From assembly GCF_017583065.1 (NCBI RefSeq), contig NZ_JAGEVL010000006.1:1-64000 (forward strand): a DNA stretch of 64,000 nucleotides. The letters run 5' to 3'. The translations under genes were made by a program, and so were the position numbers. Positions 54,826-63,557 of the stretch are shown here, one piece after another (the stretch's first letter is position 1; each line of letters starts with the position of its first letter). Under the pieces are notes generated by a model that ran no database searches, was not told the DNA's origin, and saw only the letters and a program-made list of their open reading frames with translations. This DNA comes from Staphylococcus shinii (GTDB lineage Bacteria; Bacillota; Bacilli; Staphylococcales; Staphylococcaceae).

Positions 54826-54843
54826 TTGTGATATTTTTCACAA
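54826..54843. promoter_or_regulatory. Rex-type operator upstream of the FNT gene
   Basis: TTGTGATATTTTTCACAA is a perfect dyad of the Rex consensus TTGTGA-N6-TCACAA. It lies 55 bases before the FNT start. Rex releases DNA when NADH rises, so the gene is expected to respond to redox state. Confidence 0.85.
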
Positions 54844-54966
54844 TTTCTACATTAATTCACTTGGGATTAGATTTTCGCTCTATTTTAATAGTAGATTGTG
54901 AAGGGAATATTTTTTTAATAAAGCTTTACTTTTTAATGTAAAATCGCGTACAATTGTTAAATGGTT

Positions 54967-54981
54967 ATGTAAGCCCTTACA
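54967..54981 (+). promoter_or_regulatory. cre-like site upstream of the amino acid permease
   Basis: ATGTAAGCCCTTACA differs from the palindromic cre only in its central base, about 100 bases before the permease. The same variation is seen near araB. Confidence 0.4.
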
Positions 54982-55082
54982 TAAAAGTGAAAATAATTGT
55001 TTTAATTTTTTGAATTTATAGTATAATAACGTCATAATAAGTGAATTTAGTTCCACTTATATTTGAAAGAGATGGGGTTTGA

Positions 55083-56474
55083 ATGATGAAAGATAATAAC
55101 GAATTACAGAGGGGGCTAGGTGCACGTCAAATGCGTATGATTGCACTTGGTGGAACGATTGGTGTAGGACTATTTATGGGAGCTACAAGCACTATAAAAT
55201 GGACAGGTCCTTCTGTTATATTTGCATATTTAATTGCAGGTATATTTTTATTCTTAGTAATGAGAGCGATGGGAGAAATGGTTTATTTACATCCTACTTC
55301 TGGTTCTTTTGCTAACTTTGCAAGTGATTACATACATCCAGTAGCAGGTTATCTAACGGCTTGGAGCAACGTTTTCCAATGGGTAGTTGTAGGTATGAGT
55401 GAGGTAATCGCAGTCGGAGAATATATGAACTATTGGTTCCCTGATTTACCACAATGGATACCGGGTGTTATTGTTGTAGCGTTATTAGCCGGTGCTAACC
55501 TTGTATCTGTTAAAGCGTTTGGTGAATTTGAGTTTTGGTTTGCGATGATTAAAGTAGTTACAATTATTTTAATGATAGTTGCAGGTTTTGGTCTTATCTT
55601 CTTTGGTCTAGGAAATGGTGGAGAAGCAATTGGTCTCTCGAATTTATGGTCTCATGGCGGATTTATGCCTAATGGTTGGATTGGCTTCTTCTTTGCACTT
55701 TCAATTGTTATCGGCTCATACCAAGGTGTTGAATTAATTGGTATTACTGCTGGTGAAACAAAAGATCCACAAAAAAATATCAAGAGCGCGGTTAACGGTG
55801 TTATCTGGCGTATTTTGATTTTCTATATTGGTGCAATTTTTGTAATTGTTACAGTTTATCCTTGGGATGAATTAGGACATATCGGTAGCCCATTCGTAGC
55901 TACGTTTGCTAAAGTCGGCATCACTTTTGCAGCTGGATTAATCAATTTTGTTGTACTTACTGCAGCAATGTCAGGCTGTAACTCAGGTATATTTAGTGCC
56001 AGCCGTATGTCATTAAATCTATCTCAAAAAGGTATGTTACCTAAATTCTTTGGTAAAGTAATGAAAAATGGTGTCCCTATTTGGACTGTACTAGCAATTG
56101 CCACAGGTATTTTAATTGGTGCTTTACTTAATGTAATCTTACCATTGTTTATTAAAGGTGCTGATAGTGTATTCGTATATGTTTATAGCGCTTCGATTTT
56201 ACCAGGTATGGTACCATGGTTCATGATTTTAATTAGTCATTTAAGATTTAGAAAAAATCATCCTGAAGAAGTGGAAGGTCATCCCTTCAAGATGCCAGGT
56301 GGCGCATTTACAAACTACATTACAATGGCGTTCTTTATTATGGTGTTAATTGGCATGTTATTTAATAAAGAAACTGTGGTTTCAGTAGTTATCGGTATTG
56401 TATTCCTATTGTTTATGACGATGTTCTTCTTCTTGAAGGGCTACCATAAATTAAGTAAAGATCAACAACTTTAA
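55083..56474 (+). CDS. amino acid permease (AAT family, AnsP/CycA-like)
   Basis: A 463-residue, 12-segment APC-superfamily importer. The opening LQRGLGARQMRMIALGGTIGVGLFMGA and AYLIAGIFLFLVMRAMGEMVY are typical for the amino acid transport family, and GSYQGVELIGITAGETKDPQKNI marks the AAT branch that carries alanine, serine, glycine, GABA or asparagine. The exact substrate is not decided by sequence. Two close ATGs (55083, 55086) follow AGATGGGG; I keep the first. Catabolite control is suggested by the upstream cre-like site. Confidence 0.88.
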   Translation: MMKDNNELQRGLGARQMRMIALGGTIGVGLFMGATSTIKWTGPSVIFAYLIAGIFLFLVMRAMGEMVYLHPTSGSFANFASDYIHPVAGYLTAWSNVFQWVVVGMSEVIAVGEYMNYWFPDLPQWIPGVIVVALLAGANLVSVKAFGEFEFWFAMIKVVTIILMIVAGFGLIFFGLGNGGEAIGLSNLWSHGGFMPNGWIGFFFALSIVIGSYQGVELIGITAGETKDPQKNIKSAVNGVIWRILIFYIGAIFVIVTVYPWDELGHIGSPFVATFAKVGITFAAGLINFVVLTAAMSGCNSGIFSASRMSLNLSQKGMLPKFFGKVMKNGVPIWTVLAIATGILIGALLNVILPLFIKGADSVFVYVYSASILPGMVPWFMILISHLRFRKNHPEEVEGHPFKMPGGAFTNYITMAFFIMVLIGMLFNKETVVSVVIGIVFLLFMTMFFFLKGYHKLSKDQQL

Positions 56475-56496
56475 AGTATAAAGTCCCACTTCTCTA

Positions 56497-56533
56497 AAGA
56501 ACCACTTCTCAATGTAATGAGTTAGTGGTTCTT
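56497..56533 (+). terminator. hairpin directly after the amino acid permease
   Basis: AAGAACCACTTCTCA pairs with TGAGTTAGTGGTTCTT around six bases. No T-run follows. Its right half is the GTGGTTCTTAC lead-in seen before the repeat units at 1-110, so it may belong to the repeat. Confidence 0.55.
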
Positions 56534-56536
56534 ACA

Positions 56537-56602
56537 CATGAGTACTAACTCAGGTGTTCAGCTATTGAGTTAGTGGAACTTGTGCATGAGCATTAGCTCA
56601 AG
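56537..56602. repeat. two units of the dispersed TGAGT/ACTCA repeat
   Basis: Cores CATGAGTACTAACTCAGG (56537) and CATGAGCATTAGCTCAAG (56585) stand 48 bases apart, the same order of spacing as at the window start. Between them are GTTC and TAGTGGAAC elements echoing the GTTCCACT of the first array. Confidence 0.65.
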
Positions 56603-56634
56603 TAAATCTTTTATTATTAAATATAGTCATCTTA

Positions 56635-56698
56635 AAGGGGTGGGACGATGAAATCTTTTTAAATTAATTAGATTTCTGTCTCACTCCTTGTCTTTTTA
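56635..56698 (+). terminator. terminator before the alkaline phosphatase gene
   Basis: AAGGGGTGGGAC pairs with GTCTCACTCCTT (G-U included), with an inner GAAATCT/AGATTTC helix and a following T5. This type of stem is common downstream of staphylococcal genes. Confidence 0.7.
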
Positions 56699-56934
56699 TG
56701 TCATTTAGTCTCCTTGTTGAGAAAGTATTGATACAACGAAATTGTTTAGCAAATAAAGGATGTCTGTCTTGTTATTATTTTTAATTATTATCAGTATGTG
56801 AGGTTTGGCTCGTTGAATACATAACTTTATCTTTAATTTACATAAAATTTACTGCGTTAAAACAATTACTCAAAACTTCTGCACTACACTTAAAGTGTAG
56901 GTCTATAATACATATTTAAAGGAGTTATTACTTT

Positions 56935-58362
56935 ATGAAAATTTTTAACAAATTAGCAACTGTTTCTGTGGCAAGTGCAATTATTATGGGTTCTGTGTTG
57001 GGGAGTGCGCAGTCAACCTATGCCTCGGGTGGAGGAGATACGTCAAAAGAAAATGATGTTTCATATATGGGGAATACAAAAAATCCAAAAAATGTAATAT
57101 TTTTAGTTGGGGATGGTATGGGTCCTTCATACAATTCTGCTTATCGTTATTTTGCTGATAATCCAGAAACAAAAGAAATGGAAAAGACTGCTTTTGATAA
57201 ATATTTAGTAGGTAATCAACGTACAAATCCTAGTGATCCAAAAGAAAATGTAACTGATTCTGCGGCTGGGGCAACAGCGTTTAGTTCTGGTCATAAAAGT
57301 TATAATGGGGCAATTGGTTTAGATGACAATAAGCAAAAGGTAAAAACTGTATTAGAGCAAGCTAAGGAAAATGGAAAGTCGACTGGACTAGTGTCTACTG
57401 CAGAATTGACTGATGCAACACCAGCAGCATACGCGGCACATGTTGATAGCCGTGATAAAAAAGATGAAATTGCTAAACAATTCTATAACGATAAAATTAA
57501 TGGTGAGCATAAAGTAGATGTCTTACTAGGTGGTGGAGCAGAATATTTTGGCAAAGAAAATGGTAATCTAGTAGATAAATTTAAAAAAGACGGTTATGAT
57601 GTTGTCGATAATAAAACAGATATGCAAAAGTCCACGAACAAACAAATCCTAGGGCTTTTTGCTGATAACGATATGCCATTGCAAATTGACGCACCAGATA
57701 AAAATCCTAAACTTCTAGATATGGCAGATACAGCAGTAAATAAATTACAACAAAATGATAAAGGCTTTTTCTTAATGATAGAAGGTGCATCTATTGATAA
57801 GGCTGGGCACCCAAACGATATAACAGGTGTAATGTCTGAAATGAATGGTTTCGAAAAAACATTTGAATTTGCAACAAATTATGCGAAATCAAATCCTGAT
57901 ACATTAGTAGTTGCAACAGCTGATCACTCAACGGGTGGTTTATCTATTGCTAAAGGTAAAGATTATGTGTGGAATCCAGAAGCAATTCAATCTATGAAAC
58001 ACTCAGGAATGTATATGACCAAAGAGATTGCTAAAGGTAAAGATCCACAGAAAGTAATTCAAGAGGGTTATGGCTTTGATGTTGAGCAAGCACAAATTGA
58101 TAAAGTTAAAGATGAAGCAACAAAACTTAATAAGTTAGATAAAGAATCGGATGAGTATAAAGAACAAATGCAAAAAGTACAAGACGCAGTACAAAAGCCA
58201 ATTAATGATAAATCACATACTGGTTGGACGACATATGGTCATACTGGTGAAGACGTAAACACTTATGCATACGGACCTGGTAGTGAGCAATTTAGAGGAA
58301 ATATTGATAACACGGATAATGCGAACAATATCTTTGATTTCTTCAAAAATGAACAAAACTAA
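56935..58362 (+). CDS. phoB: secreted alkaline phosphatase
   Basis: A 475-residue extracellular phosphomonoesterase with a Sec signal peptide (MKIFNKLATVSVAS, cleaved after AYASG-like residues 28-31). Metal and nucleophile elements: LVGDGMGPSYN (Asp for zinc/Mg), VTDSAAGATAFSSGHKSYNG (nucleophile Ser), EGASIDKAGH, TADHSTGG and SHTGWTTYGHTGED. The start follows AAAGGAG. TTTACA/TTTACT-like steps 11 bases apart at 56837-56853 could be PhoP contacts, as phosphate limitation usually controls this gene. Confidence 0.92.
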   Translation: MKIFNKLATVSVASAIIMGSVLGSAQSTYASGGGDTSKENDVSYMGNTKNPKNVIFLVGDGMGPSYNSAYRYFADNPETKEMEKTAFDKYLVGNQRTNPSDPKENVTDSAAGATAFSSGHKSYNGAIGLDDNKQKVKTVLEQAKENGKSTGLVSTAELTDATPAAYAAHVDSRDKKDEIAKQFYNDKINGEHKVDVLLGGGAEYFGKENGNLVDKFKKDGYDVVDNKTDMQKSTNKQILGLFADNDMPLQIDAPDKNPKLLDMADTAVNKLQQNDKGFFLMIEGASIDKAGHPNDITGVMSEMNGFEKTFEFATNYAKSNPDTLVVATADHSTGGLSIAKGKDYVWNPEAIQSMKHSGMYMTKEIAKGKDPQKVIQEGYGFDVEQAQIDKVKDEATKLNKLDKESDEYKEQMQKVQDAVQKPINDKSHTGWTTYGHTGEDVNTYAYGPGSEQFRGNIDNTDNANNIFDFFKNEQN

Positions 58363-58414
58363 TTGAATCAAATGAAATTGGTATAAAATCAGTGAGAAAA
58401 TTATAAATAATGAC

Positions 58415-58483
58415 AAATAAGAAAGAAGTGAGTTTGATAAATCACATAAAACATTGATTTATCTCTCGCTTCTTTCTTTATTT
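58415..58483 (+). terminator. terminator after phoB
   Basis: A long stem AAATAAGAAAGAAG/CTTCTTTCTTTATTT with GATAAATC/GATTTATC above it. Confidence 0.85.
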
Positions 58484-58539
58484 GGTGGTTAAAAATTATA
58501 TGAGCTAAAATTTCTAATTCATATACCTATTGTAAAAAG

Positions 58540-58587
58540 ATACAACCTACCTAGCAATGTAAAAATCGTTTGATAGGTAGGTTGTAT
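58540..58587 (-). terminator. terminator of the MurNAc operon
   Basis: ATACAACCTACCTA pairs with TAGGTAGGTTGTAT; on the minus strand it is followed by CTTTTT. It lies just behind the murR stop. Confidence 0.85.
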
Positions 58588-58588
58588 T

Positions 58589-59464
58589 TTAATGTTTGAA
58601 ATGAATATTTGATAAATGCTTTCGATAATTGTCTAAAGCCATTTTAGATTGCGTAATAGCATCTAATGAATCATTGTAATTTAGTGCGATGTAACGGTAA
58701 TATAAAATATCGACTGTGAACAATTGAGCAAATAAAGATGTTGTTGCAGCCATACGTAATTCATTTTCATCCGTTTGCCCATATATCAACGTATAATCTG
58801 ATATTTTTGCAATATGATTATCATTTGAACTTGAAATAGTAATTATAGGAATTTGATAATCTGTTGCTACTTTTGCCATGGATTGCATTTCACTATGGCT
58901 ACCTTGATTTGTTACGAATATAATACAATCACGTTCATCATGTGTAGCGAGTGTAGACATAAACAAATGAGTTTCTTGTAAAAGCCTTACATTTAACCCA
59001 ATTCTAGATAACTTTTGAAATAGGTCTGTAACAATTACAAGTGAAGCGCCATAACCAAATAGAAAAATTGTACGAGCGCTTTGCATTTTTTCGCATATCA
59101 TATCAATAATTTCATTATCAATATGGTTTGACACAAAGTTCATAGTGTTTGTAGCACGAGACAACATTTTAGACTTCAATACATCTACTGTTTCATTATC
59201 CATTAATTCAAGATGATTGTTGTTTAATGTTTCTTCAGGTAAGTAGCGAGAGATAGCTATTTTTAGTTCTTGAAATCCTTTTTCAGTCATTTTCTTACTG
59301 AATCTAACAATAGAAGCGGTACTTGTATTTATTTCATTAGATAAATCTTGAACAGACATATTGATAATTTTGTGTGGTGTATTCAAAATATAATCTGCAA
59401 TTTTTTTCTCACTTTTAGTTAATTCCGTGTATTGTCGATCAATTTTATATAGTACGTTGGTCAT
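58589..59464 (-). CDS. murR: RpiR-family regulator of MurNAc use
   Basis: A 291-residue regulator: helix-turn-helix at about 30-60 (MSVQDLSNEINTSTASIVRFSKKMTEKGF) and SIS domain at about 120-250 (TIFLFGYGASLVIVTDLFQKLSRIG). As last gene of mupG-murQ-murP-murR it should bind MurNAc 6-phosphate or a derivative and control the operon. Two bases separate it from murP, and its ATG follows AGGTGA. Confidence 0.9.
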   Translation of the reverse strand: MTNVLYKIDRQYTELTKSEKKIADYILNTPHKIINMSVQDLSNEINTSTASIVRFSKKMTEKGFQELKIAISRYLPEETLNNNHLELMDNETVDVLKSKMLSRATNTMNFVSNHIDNEIIDMICEKMQSARTIFLFGYGASLVIVTDLFQKLSRIGLNVRLLQETHLFMSTLATHDERDCIIFVTNQGSHSEMQSMAKVATDYQIPIITISSSNDNHIAKISDYTLIYGQTDENELRMAATTSLFAQLFTVDILYYRYIALNYNDSLDAITQSKMALDNYRKHLSNIHFKH

Positions 59465-59466
59465 AG

Positions 59467-60906
59467 TTAATCACCTAGAGTATCAGTTTCTCGCATAGCT
59501 TTTGTTGTACCAAAGAAATAAGTGAATAAGAAACCACCGGCATATGCTGCGAGTAATCCGGCTATATAGCCTAAGTACATATGGTCCGAAATCAATGGTA
59601 ATAATGAGATACCACTTGGGCCAATTGCGGTTGCACCTATGTGCCCAATGCCTCCGATAACAGCGCCTCCGATACCGCCACCAATACATGCTGTAATGAA
59701 AGGTTTCCCTAAAGGTAGAGTAACACCATATATAAGTGGTTCACCAATACCTAAGAATCCAACAGGTAGGGCACCTTTAAGTGTATCTCTAAGTGTGGTG
59801 TTTTTACTACATCTTACCCATAATGCTAAAGCAGCTCCGACTTGTCCAGCACCTGCCATCGCAGCGATTGGTAGCAAATAAGTTGCACCAGTTTGGTTAA
59901 TCATCTCAATATGAATTGGTGTAAACATATGGTGTAATCCTAACATAACTAGTGGTAGGAAAAATGCACCAATAATAAATCCACTAAAGACGCCACCAAC
60001 ATCGATAATTGCATTTATTACTGAAACAAGGCCATCTGAAACGAAACCAGCTAAAGGCATAAAGATAAAGATTGTTAAAAGGCCTATAATAAACAAAGTA
60101 ATTGTTGGCGTAACGATAATATCTACGGCATTTGGAACAATTTTATGTAATCGTTTTTCGACGATACTAAGGAGCCATACTGCAAAAATAACGCCGATTA
60201 TACCACCTTGACCAGCTTGTAACGGTTCGCCTGTGAAAATGTTTGTAATCATATTTTCATCAGTTAGACCCGTTAATAATGTTGTACCACCAATAACACC
60301 ACCTAAACCTGGCGTAGCGCCAAATTCTTTAGCAGCGTTAATACCTGTAAAGATTGCTAAATAGGCTAGCATACCATCTTTAATAACATTAAAAACGGTG
60401 ACGAGTTGCGTTACCCACTCGCCAGAAATCTGACCAGCTGCTAAAAGGTTACTTAATACAGCTGCGATACCGCCAATTAAACCTGCCCCAATAAATGCAG
60501 GAATAAGAGGGATAAAGATATTAGCGATTGTTTTTAGTAATTTATTAAATTTACCACGTTGCTGTTTGCTTTGAATAGAAGATTTATTTTCTTTGGCTTT
60601 TGCTTCGGCATCTGCCCGATAATTTTTACTGTTATGAGGAATCGTTTCACCTAAACGTACACCACTTAACTCAGACATATGAGAAGCTACTTTATTGACT
60701 GTTCCAGGACCCACAACAACTTGTACTCGGTCGTCTTTTACGACACCCATAACTCCTTTAATGGCTTTTAGATTTTCATAGTCAATCTTATCTTCATCTA
60801 ATACTTTTATTCTAACGCGAGTCATACAATTAATAACATTATCCATATTATCAAGTCCGCCTACAGCGTCTATGATATTTTCAGCAAGTAATTGCTCTTT
60901 TGTCAT
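59467..60906 (-). CDS. murP: N-acetylmuramic acid (MurNAc-GlcNAc) PTS transporter EIIBC
   Basis: A 479-residue PTS permease with the EIIB domain first (Cys27 in [10 protein letters not shown] is the phosphorylation site) and EIIC after about residue 110 ([25 protein letters not shown] is characteristic). It imports and phosphorylates muropeptide sugars such as MurNAc-GlcNAc. No EIIA is present, so one is shared with other systems. The start follows AGGAGG; it lies 73 bases after murQ on the same strand. Confidence 0.93.
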   Translation of the reverse strand: MTKEQLLAENIIDAVGGLDNMDNVINCMTRVRIKVLDEDKIDYENLKAIKGVMGVVKDDRVQVVVGPGTVNKVASHMSELSGVRLGETIPHNSKNYRADAEAKAKENKSSIQSKQQRGKFNKLLKTIANIFIPLIPAFIGAGLIGGIAAVLSNLLAAGQISGEWVTQLVTVFNVIKDGMLAYLAIFTGINAAKEFGATPGLGGVIGGTTLLTGLTDENMITNIFTGEPLQAGQGGIIGVIFAVWLLSIVEKRLHKIVPNAVDIIVTPTITLFIIGLLTIFIFMPLAGFVSDGLVSVINAIIDVGGVFSGFIIGAFFLPLVMLGLHHMFTPIHIEMINQTGATYLLPIAAMAGAGQVGAALALWVRCSKNTTLRDTLKGALPVGFLGIGEPLIYGVTLPLGKPFITACIGGGIGGAVIGGIGHIGATAIGPSGISLLPLISDHMYLGYIAGLLAAYAGGFLFTYFFGTTKAMRETDTLGD

Positions 60907-60979
60907 AAAATGACCTCCTTTTCTGTCATTAAAAATTTATGAAATGTGTAAATAAATGACAGTTGTATTTAAAAAATAT

Positions 60980-61867
60980 TTAGTCTTTAATGGCTTTTTT
61001 GATAATATTGTCGTTGCGTTGTAAACGTTTTGAAGCTTCCGATTTTGATATATTACATAGGTGCATGACAACCGCTACTTTTAAATTTTGATCTGAATCT
61101 TTATATAATTTTTGTGATTGTTCATAAGAAATATCACAAATATCTTGAATGATACGAATAGAGCGATCAATTAATTTTTGATTTGTTGCTTTAACATCAA
61201 CCATAAGGTTATCGTACACTTTGCCAACACCAACCATTGTGATAGTAGATATCATGTTCAGTATTAATTTTTGAGCAGTGCCTGATTTTAATCTAGTAGA
61301 ACCAGTCAATACTTCTGGTCCAACATTAACTTCAATAGGGAATTGTGCTAATTTGCTAATTTGAGTGTTCACATTGCAAGAAATTGCTACAGTATATGAA
61401 CCAATTTGAGTTGCATATTTTAGTCCACCTTTGACGTAAGGTGTACTACCGCTTGCAGCAATGCCAATGACAACATCTTTTTCAGAAACATGGATATGTT
61501 GTAAATCTTCTTGTGCCAGTGCTTCATCATCTTCAGCACCTTCAACAGCAACGGTCATCGCGCGTTGTCCACCAGCGATTAATCCAATGACCTCATTTGT
61601 ATCCGTATTAAATGTCGGTACACACTCTGCTGCGTCTAGCACGCCTAATCGACCACTTGTGCCTGCGCCCATATAGATAATACGACCACCTTGTTTAAAT
61701 TGTTGTGTAGTAATTTCTATTACTTTTGTTAGCTCAGGCAAGATAACTTTTATTTGCTCTGCTACTTTTTGGTCTTCGGCATTCATTGTTTCTAAAGCTT
61801 GCTGAATAGTCATTTCATCTAAATGCATTGTTGCTTCATTCCTTGATTCAGTTATTGACTTGTTCAT
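60980..61867 (-). CDS. murQ: N-acetylmuramic acid 6-phosphate etherase
   Basis: A 295-residue SIS-fold enzyme that removes the lactyl ether from MurNAc 6-phosphate, giving GlcNAc 6-phosphate and lactate. The key motif is [22 protein letters not shown] (catalytic Glu near residue 83), with [18 protein letters not shown] and [19 protein letters not shown]. Its ATG overlaps the mupG stop (ATGA), so translation is coupled. The start follows AAGGAG. Confidence 0.96.
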   Translation of the reverse strand: MNKSITESRNEATMHLDEMTIQQALETMNAEDQKVAEQIKVILPELTKVIEITTQQFKQGGRIIYMGAGTSGRLGVLDAAECVPTFNTDTNEVIGLIAGGQRAMTVAVEGAEDDEALAQEDLQHIHVSEKDVVIGIAASGSTPYVKGGLKYATQIGSYTVAISCNVNTQISKLAQFPIEVNVGPEVLTGSTRLKSGTAQKLILNMISTITMVGVGKVYDNLMVDVKATNQKLIDRSIRIIQDICDISYEQSQKLYKDSDQNLKVAVVMHLCNISKSEASKRLQRNDNIIKKAIKD

Positions 61868-62922
61868 AATTTTAACTCCTTACCAATTATAGTGAATTCA
61901 AATGAATCATTAGGTCGCATACAGTTGATGAGTGGTATGTCGTCGGTGTCAATCTGCGCTACAACGTTGACGTTTTTGTGAGATGGTAATACTTTTTTGA
62001 TGATTTGTAGCTCACCTTGATAACGCCCGTTATGTTTATTGTCTAAAGTAATGGAGCCGCGTGTTCTTTCAGATATCAATAATGGCTGTATGTCAGTTTT
62101 ACAGTAATTACGGGCCTCTTGAGATCTTATTAAATTGCCTGGATTGTCGGAACGCACCGTGTGTGGCTTTAGTAATATCTCTTCAGCTTGTGAATCACAT
62201 AATATTATGGATAAACTAAAATGTCTTTGTGTTAAAAATGAGATAAGTTGTCGTGAGCATTGATTATTCAAACGCGGATCCCCAATCATAATATGCTGAG
62301 TATTTAAGTCTTGAAGTAACTGGGCGCTTTCAATTGTATGCATATACCTTGTATTTTCTATTGTCGGTAAGCCTTTGAAAAGGGGTCCACGAAGTGTTGT
62401 GCCTACGATAAAACCATAAATATTAGCCTGTGGATTATATGATAAAATTAAATCATTTTGTGATTTAACAAATTGGGTTTCTAACCCTGTGTCTGGTCGA
62501 GGGTAATAGTTATGACAATAGCATAAGTAATCAAAATGTTTCATGTGTTGATATAAATGTTGAAGTAAATGATTTGAAACGATACTAGCATTTAGACAAC
62601 ATTGAAAATCATTGCTTATAATTTCATTTATTATTTCAATTGAAGTGCTGTGGTCAATTCGAATTATAAATTGTGCAGATTCATATTGCTTTAAAAATTC
62701 ATAAAAATGATGATCCAGCAACGAAGGATTGATATCAATCATATAGTTCAGCTGATCGTTTGATAAAAATTCTAAAAGTTCTCCCAAATAGCGATATTTA
62801 GTGTCCTCATTTTCCTCAGGTATTTGAACTGAAGTAAAAATCGTTTTGTACCCTAGATCGACCATGCGCCTAATATACGACTTATCGATGGGTTGGCCGA
62901 GATAAATAGAAAAGCCATGCAT
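61864..62922 (-). CDS. mupG: 6-phospho-N-acetylmuramidase (MupG, DUF871 family)
   Basis: A 352-residue protein of the DUF871 family. In S. aureus MupG splits MurNAc 6-phosphate-GlcNAc inside the cell, feeding MurQ. A TIM-barrel start with [18 protein letters not shown] and the paired conserved stretches [17 protein letters not shown] and [18 protein letters not shown] (here [12 protein letters not shown]) support this. The ATG follows AAGGAGTG. It is the first gene of the operon, and a likely promoter with a palindrome lies upstream. Confidence 0.93.
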   Translation of the reverse strand: MHGFSIYLGQPIDKSYIRRMVDLGYKTIFTSVQIPEENEDTKYRYLGELLEFLSNDQLNYMIDINPSLLDHHFYEFLKQYESAQFIIRIDHSTSIEIINEIISNDFQCCLNASIVSNHLLQHLYQHMKHFDYLCYCHNYYPRPDTGLETQFVKSQNDLILSYNPQANIYGFIVGTTLRGPLFKGLPTIENTRYMHTIESAQLLQDLNTQHIMIGDPRLNNQCSRQLISFLTQRHFSLSIILCDSQAEEILLKPHTVRSDNPGNLIRSQEARNYCKTDIQPLLISERTRGSITLDNKHNGRYQGELQIIKKVLPSHKNVNVVAQIDTDDIPLINCMRPNDSFEFTIIGKELKL

Positions 62923-62951
62923 CAGTTATCACTCCTTAATTACTGTAATCG

Positions 62952-62985
62952 TTTTCATTGTACAATACATGAAAAACTATTACAA
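62952..62985 (-). promoter_or_regulatory. mupG operon promoter with MurR-type palindrome
   Basis: On the minus strand TTGTAA (62980-62985) and TACAAT (62957-62962) form a -35/-10 pair with a 17-base spacer. A dyad with arms TTTTCAT and ATGAAAA (62952-62975) covers the -10 and spacer, a natural repressor site for MurR. Both are read from sequence; binding is an inference. Confidence 0.6.
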
Positions 62986-63020
62986 TTTCATTTTCAATAA
63001 AACAATTAAGTGAAATTTTA

Positions 63021-63350
63021 TTACAAAACAGCGGAGAGTAATTTTAGTATTTTAAGTAGGCGTTCTTGAACTGTTTCAATGTGCTTGAGCGTATTGCCAA
63101 TTGTAAATTCATCCATTGGATCTTCTATTTGATTAGATAAAAAGTTGAAATAGTTATAATGAAAAAGGGAATTATGATGCAAGTTATTTTGGATAAAATC
63201 GTTGTAATCATGTTCGATGTAAGTATGTAAGTCTTGTTGAAATTTTAATTTATCTCTATGATCGGTCATAATGCCATATTTATATAATTCGATTAAGTTT
63301 AATAATTTTGTTATACGTTGCTTGAGATTGTGTAATTCTAGGTGATACAT
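63021..63350 (-). CDS. hypothetical helical protein
   Basis: A 109-residue soluble protein rich in His, Asn, Leu and Tyr, probably all-helical (LKQRITKLLNLIELYKYGIM, then a His/Asn-rich central part, then TLKHIETVQERLLKILKLLS). It resembles no family I know. The start follows AAAGGATG. It lies upstream of the MurNAc operon on the same strand, about 100 bases away, but that operon has its own promoter, so no link is implied. Confidence 0.6.
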   Translation of the reverse strand: MYHLELHNLKQRITKLLNLIELYKYGIMTDHRDKLKFQQDLHTYIEHDYNDFIQNNLHHNSLFHYNYFNFLSNQIEDPMDEFTIGNTLKHIETVQERLLKILKLLSAVL

Positions 63351-63523
63351 AAAAACATCCTTTCGTAATTTATGAAATTAATTTAAATAGATATTAAATC
63401 CTAGCTAAATAATGATGTGGTTAAACTGTATAGAAGATGCTAAGTGGGATATAGAAGAGTTTGTGACATTTTCTCAATTTATATAATGAAAAGTGTAATT
63501 CGTCACGACAACAGAAAATTAAA

Positions 63524-63557
63524 AAATCCAACTGGTTGTTATGACTCAGTTGGATTT
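63524..63557. terminator. terminator overlapping the end of the last gene
   Basis: AAATCCAACTG pairs with CAGTTGGATTT around 12 bases; the right arm encodes the last residues (NPTES) of the minus-strand gene and the stop lies in the loop. Confidence 0.75.
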
